7,001 nucleotides of DNA, from contig DXZL01000074.1 in NCBI GenBank assembly GCA_019419725.1, forward strand, positions 1 to 7,001. The letters are read 5' to 3'. This document shows positions 6,218 through 7,001 of this stretch, piece by piece. This DNA comes from Veillonella sp. (GTDB taxonomy: Bacteria; Bacillota; Negativicutes; Veillonellales; Veillonellaceae). The translations under genes were made by a program, and so were the position numbers. Each line of letters starts with the position of its first letter. Position 1 is the first letter of the stretch. Under the pieces are notes generated by a model. It made no database searches. It was not told the origin of the DNA and saw only the letters and a list, made by a program, of their open reading frames with translations.

Positions 6218-6984
6218 TTAAATTTAGCTGTTGTTTCAGCCGCAGTTTTTTGCCATTCTGTAGGTGCAGTACCGTCTTTTTCAAGGAAGAATCCAGAGTC
6301 AAGGTAGCGAATGATGATATAGTTGGAATCCTTTTGATCAAAGCCATTGCCACGACTGAAGTCAATGCCATGGCCTGTATTGCGCGTTACGATAGCTTCT
6401 AATAAAGGCAAGGTAATGGCGTTCAAAGTGATTTTCATATCTGGAGAATCAAAAATCTTTTTGAGAAATGAACTAGGTTTTTCTTCCTTATAGACTAATA
6501 ATTTGCTAATTGTACCATTAGAGGCACATACTACGCGACGGATTTCATTAATAGGAATATCTACCTTACCATTTGAGATAACACCATTTTTAATGGTAAT
6601 TTCTCGTTTACCCATAATAGAATAATCCAATGGTAATTGAAGGGTATCTAGGTTTGCAGGGAAGTCTGCTGTTAATTTATTGCGAGCAAAGGCCGCAATG
6701 ATTGCTTTTGTTTCACGAATGTTGTGACCAGCATTAAACCCTTTACGGTCAGTATCTAAATCTTGACCTTCTATGTTTTTCCAATTATGGTCTCTAAATA
6801 TAATCGAATAGTTACTATTTGAATTTAAATATCTTGTAAGATATAGCTCATTTACGTCATCAAAATCAATATCAGTCGTAACAGTACCATTTGCATCTTT
6901 ACAGAGCACACCATTGTAACTAATAGTTAAAGTACAATCAGAACCTTCAAAAACAACAGGATTTGTGTCGAATACAGAAATCAT
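6190..6984 (-). CDS. Unrecognised 264-residue soluble protein upstream of the peroxidase
   Basis: I do not recognise this protein. It has no signal peptide and no membrane segment, so it is probably cytoplasmic. The composition is beta-strand rich with many Asn, Asp and Thr residues. Two halves share a similar pattern: a strand with NGV (LTISYNGVL about 18-27; ITIKNGVIS about 129-137), later strands with acidic turns, and a closing helix (ETKAIIAAFARN at 91-102; ITLPLLEAIVTRN at 190-202). This resembles a tandem beta-sandwich/PH-like arrangement, but that is a reading by eye. The C-terminal part contains GIDFSRGNGFDQKDSNYIIIR (206-226 region) and a polar helix. ATG 6984 is preceded by AGGAG 6 bases upstream. 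The peroxidase gene starts 32 bases after its stop on the same strand, suggesting an operon whose promoter lies right of the window. No function is proposed. Confidence 0.85.
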   Translation of the reverse strand: MISVFDTNPVVFEGSDCTLTISYNGVLCKDANGTVTTDIDFDDVNELYLTRYLNSNSNYSIIFRDHNWKNIEGQDLDTDRKGFNAGHNIRETKAIIAAFARNKLTADFPANLDTLQLPLDYSIMGKREITIKNGVISNGKVDIPINEIRRVVCASNGTISKLLVYKEEKPSSFLKKIFDSPDMKITLNAITLPLLEAIVTRNTGHGIDFSRGNGFDQKDSNYIIIRYLDSGFFLEKDGTAPTEWQKTAAETTAKFNYDVKTLLI

Positions 6985-7001
6985 AGCCCTCTCCTTTTCA
7001 C

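Noticed and set aside
6990..7001. The 12-mer GTGAAAAGGAGA (minus strand) upstream of the 264-residue gene also occurs upstream of the HxlR gene at 5360-5371.
   Set aside because: Both copies are simply strong ribosome binding sites in purine-rich context; the shared identity does not extend further.

Overview
The window holds seven protein-coding genes in a compact, moderately AT-rich bacterial layout: strong AGGAG-type ribosome binding sites, short spacers, one ATGA stop/start overlap and hairpin terminators. The gene set is a sensor histidine kinase, two tandem DUF445 membrane proteins, a metallo-beta-lactamase-fold protein, an HxlR regulator, a glutathione-peroxidase-family enzyme and an unrecognised protein. 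Together with the protein style, this suggests a Firmicutes-type anaerobe, probably of the Negativicutes (Veillonella-like). That placement is an impression from the sequences, not a search result. There is no rRNA, tRNA, CRISPR, phage or insertion-sequence signal.

Layout. (1) 12-1427, plus strand: a complete two-component histidine kinase, probably the second gene of an operon whose response regulator lies left of the window. It ends at a 13-bp hairpin terminator. (2) 4042-1497, minus strand: two paralogous DUF445 membrane proteins overlapping by ATGA. (3) 4848-4147, minus strand: an MBL-fold hydrolase with its own extended -10 promoter and a variant metal-site motif. (4) 5353-4997, minus strand: a 118-residue HxlR-type regulator with a single cysteine, preceded by an imperfect 15-bp direct repeat that could be its own operator. 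(5) 5478-5513: a strong symmetric terminator separating the HxlR gene from the next unit. (6) 6984-5615, minus strand: an unrecognised 264-residue soluble protein followed 32 bases later by a peroxidase of the thioredoxin-dependent type, probably one transcript.

Working together: the regulator with a possible redox-sensing cysteine and the peroxidase give the right half a plausible oxidative or electrophile stress theme. They are separate transcription units, however, and no direct link is visible. The DUF445 pair and the kinase point to the cell envelope, but nothing in the sequence ties them together. All non-coding stretches are shorter than 300 bases. I see no clear multi-gene novel system. 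The most open items are the coupled DUF445 pair, the unknown gene upstream of the peroxidase, and the HxlR promoter repeats.
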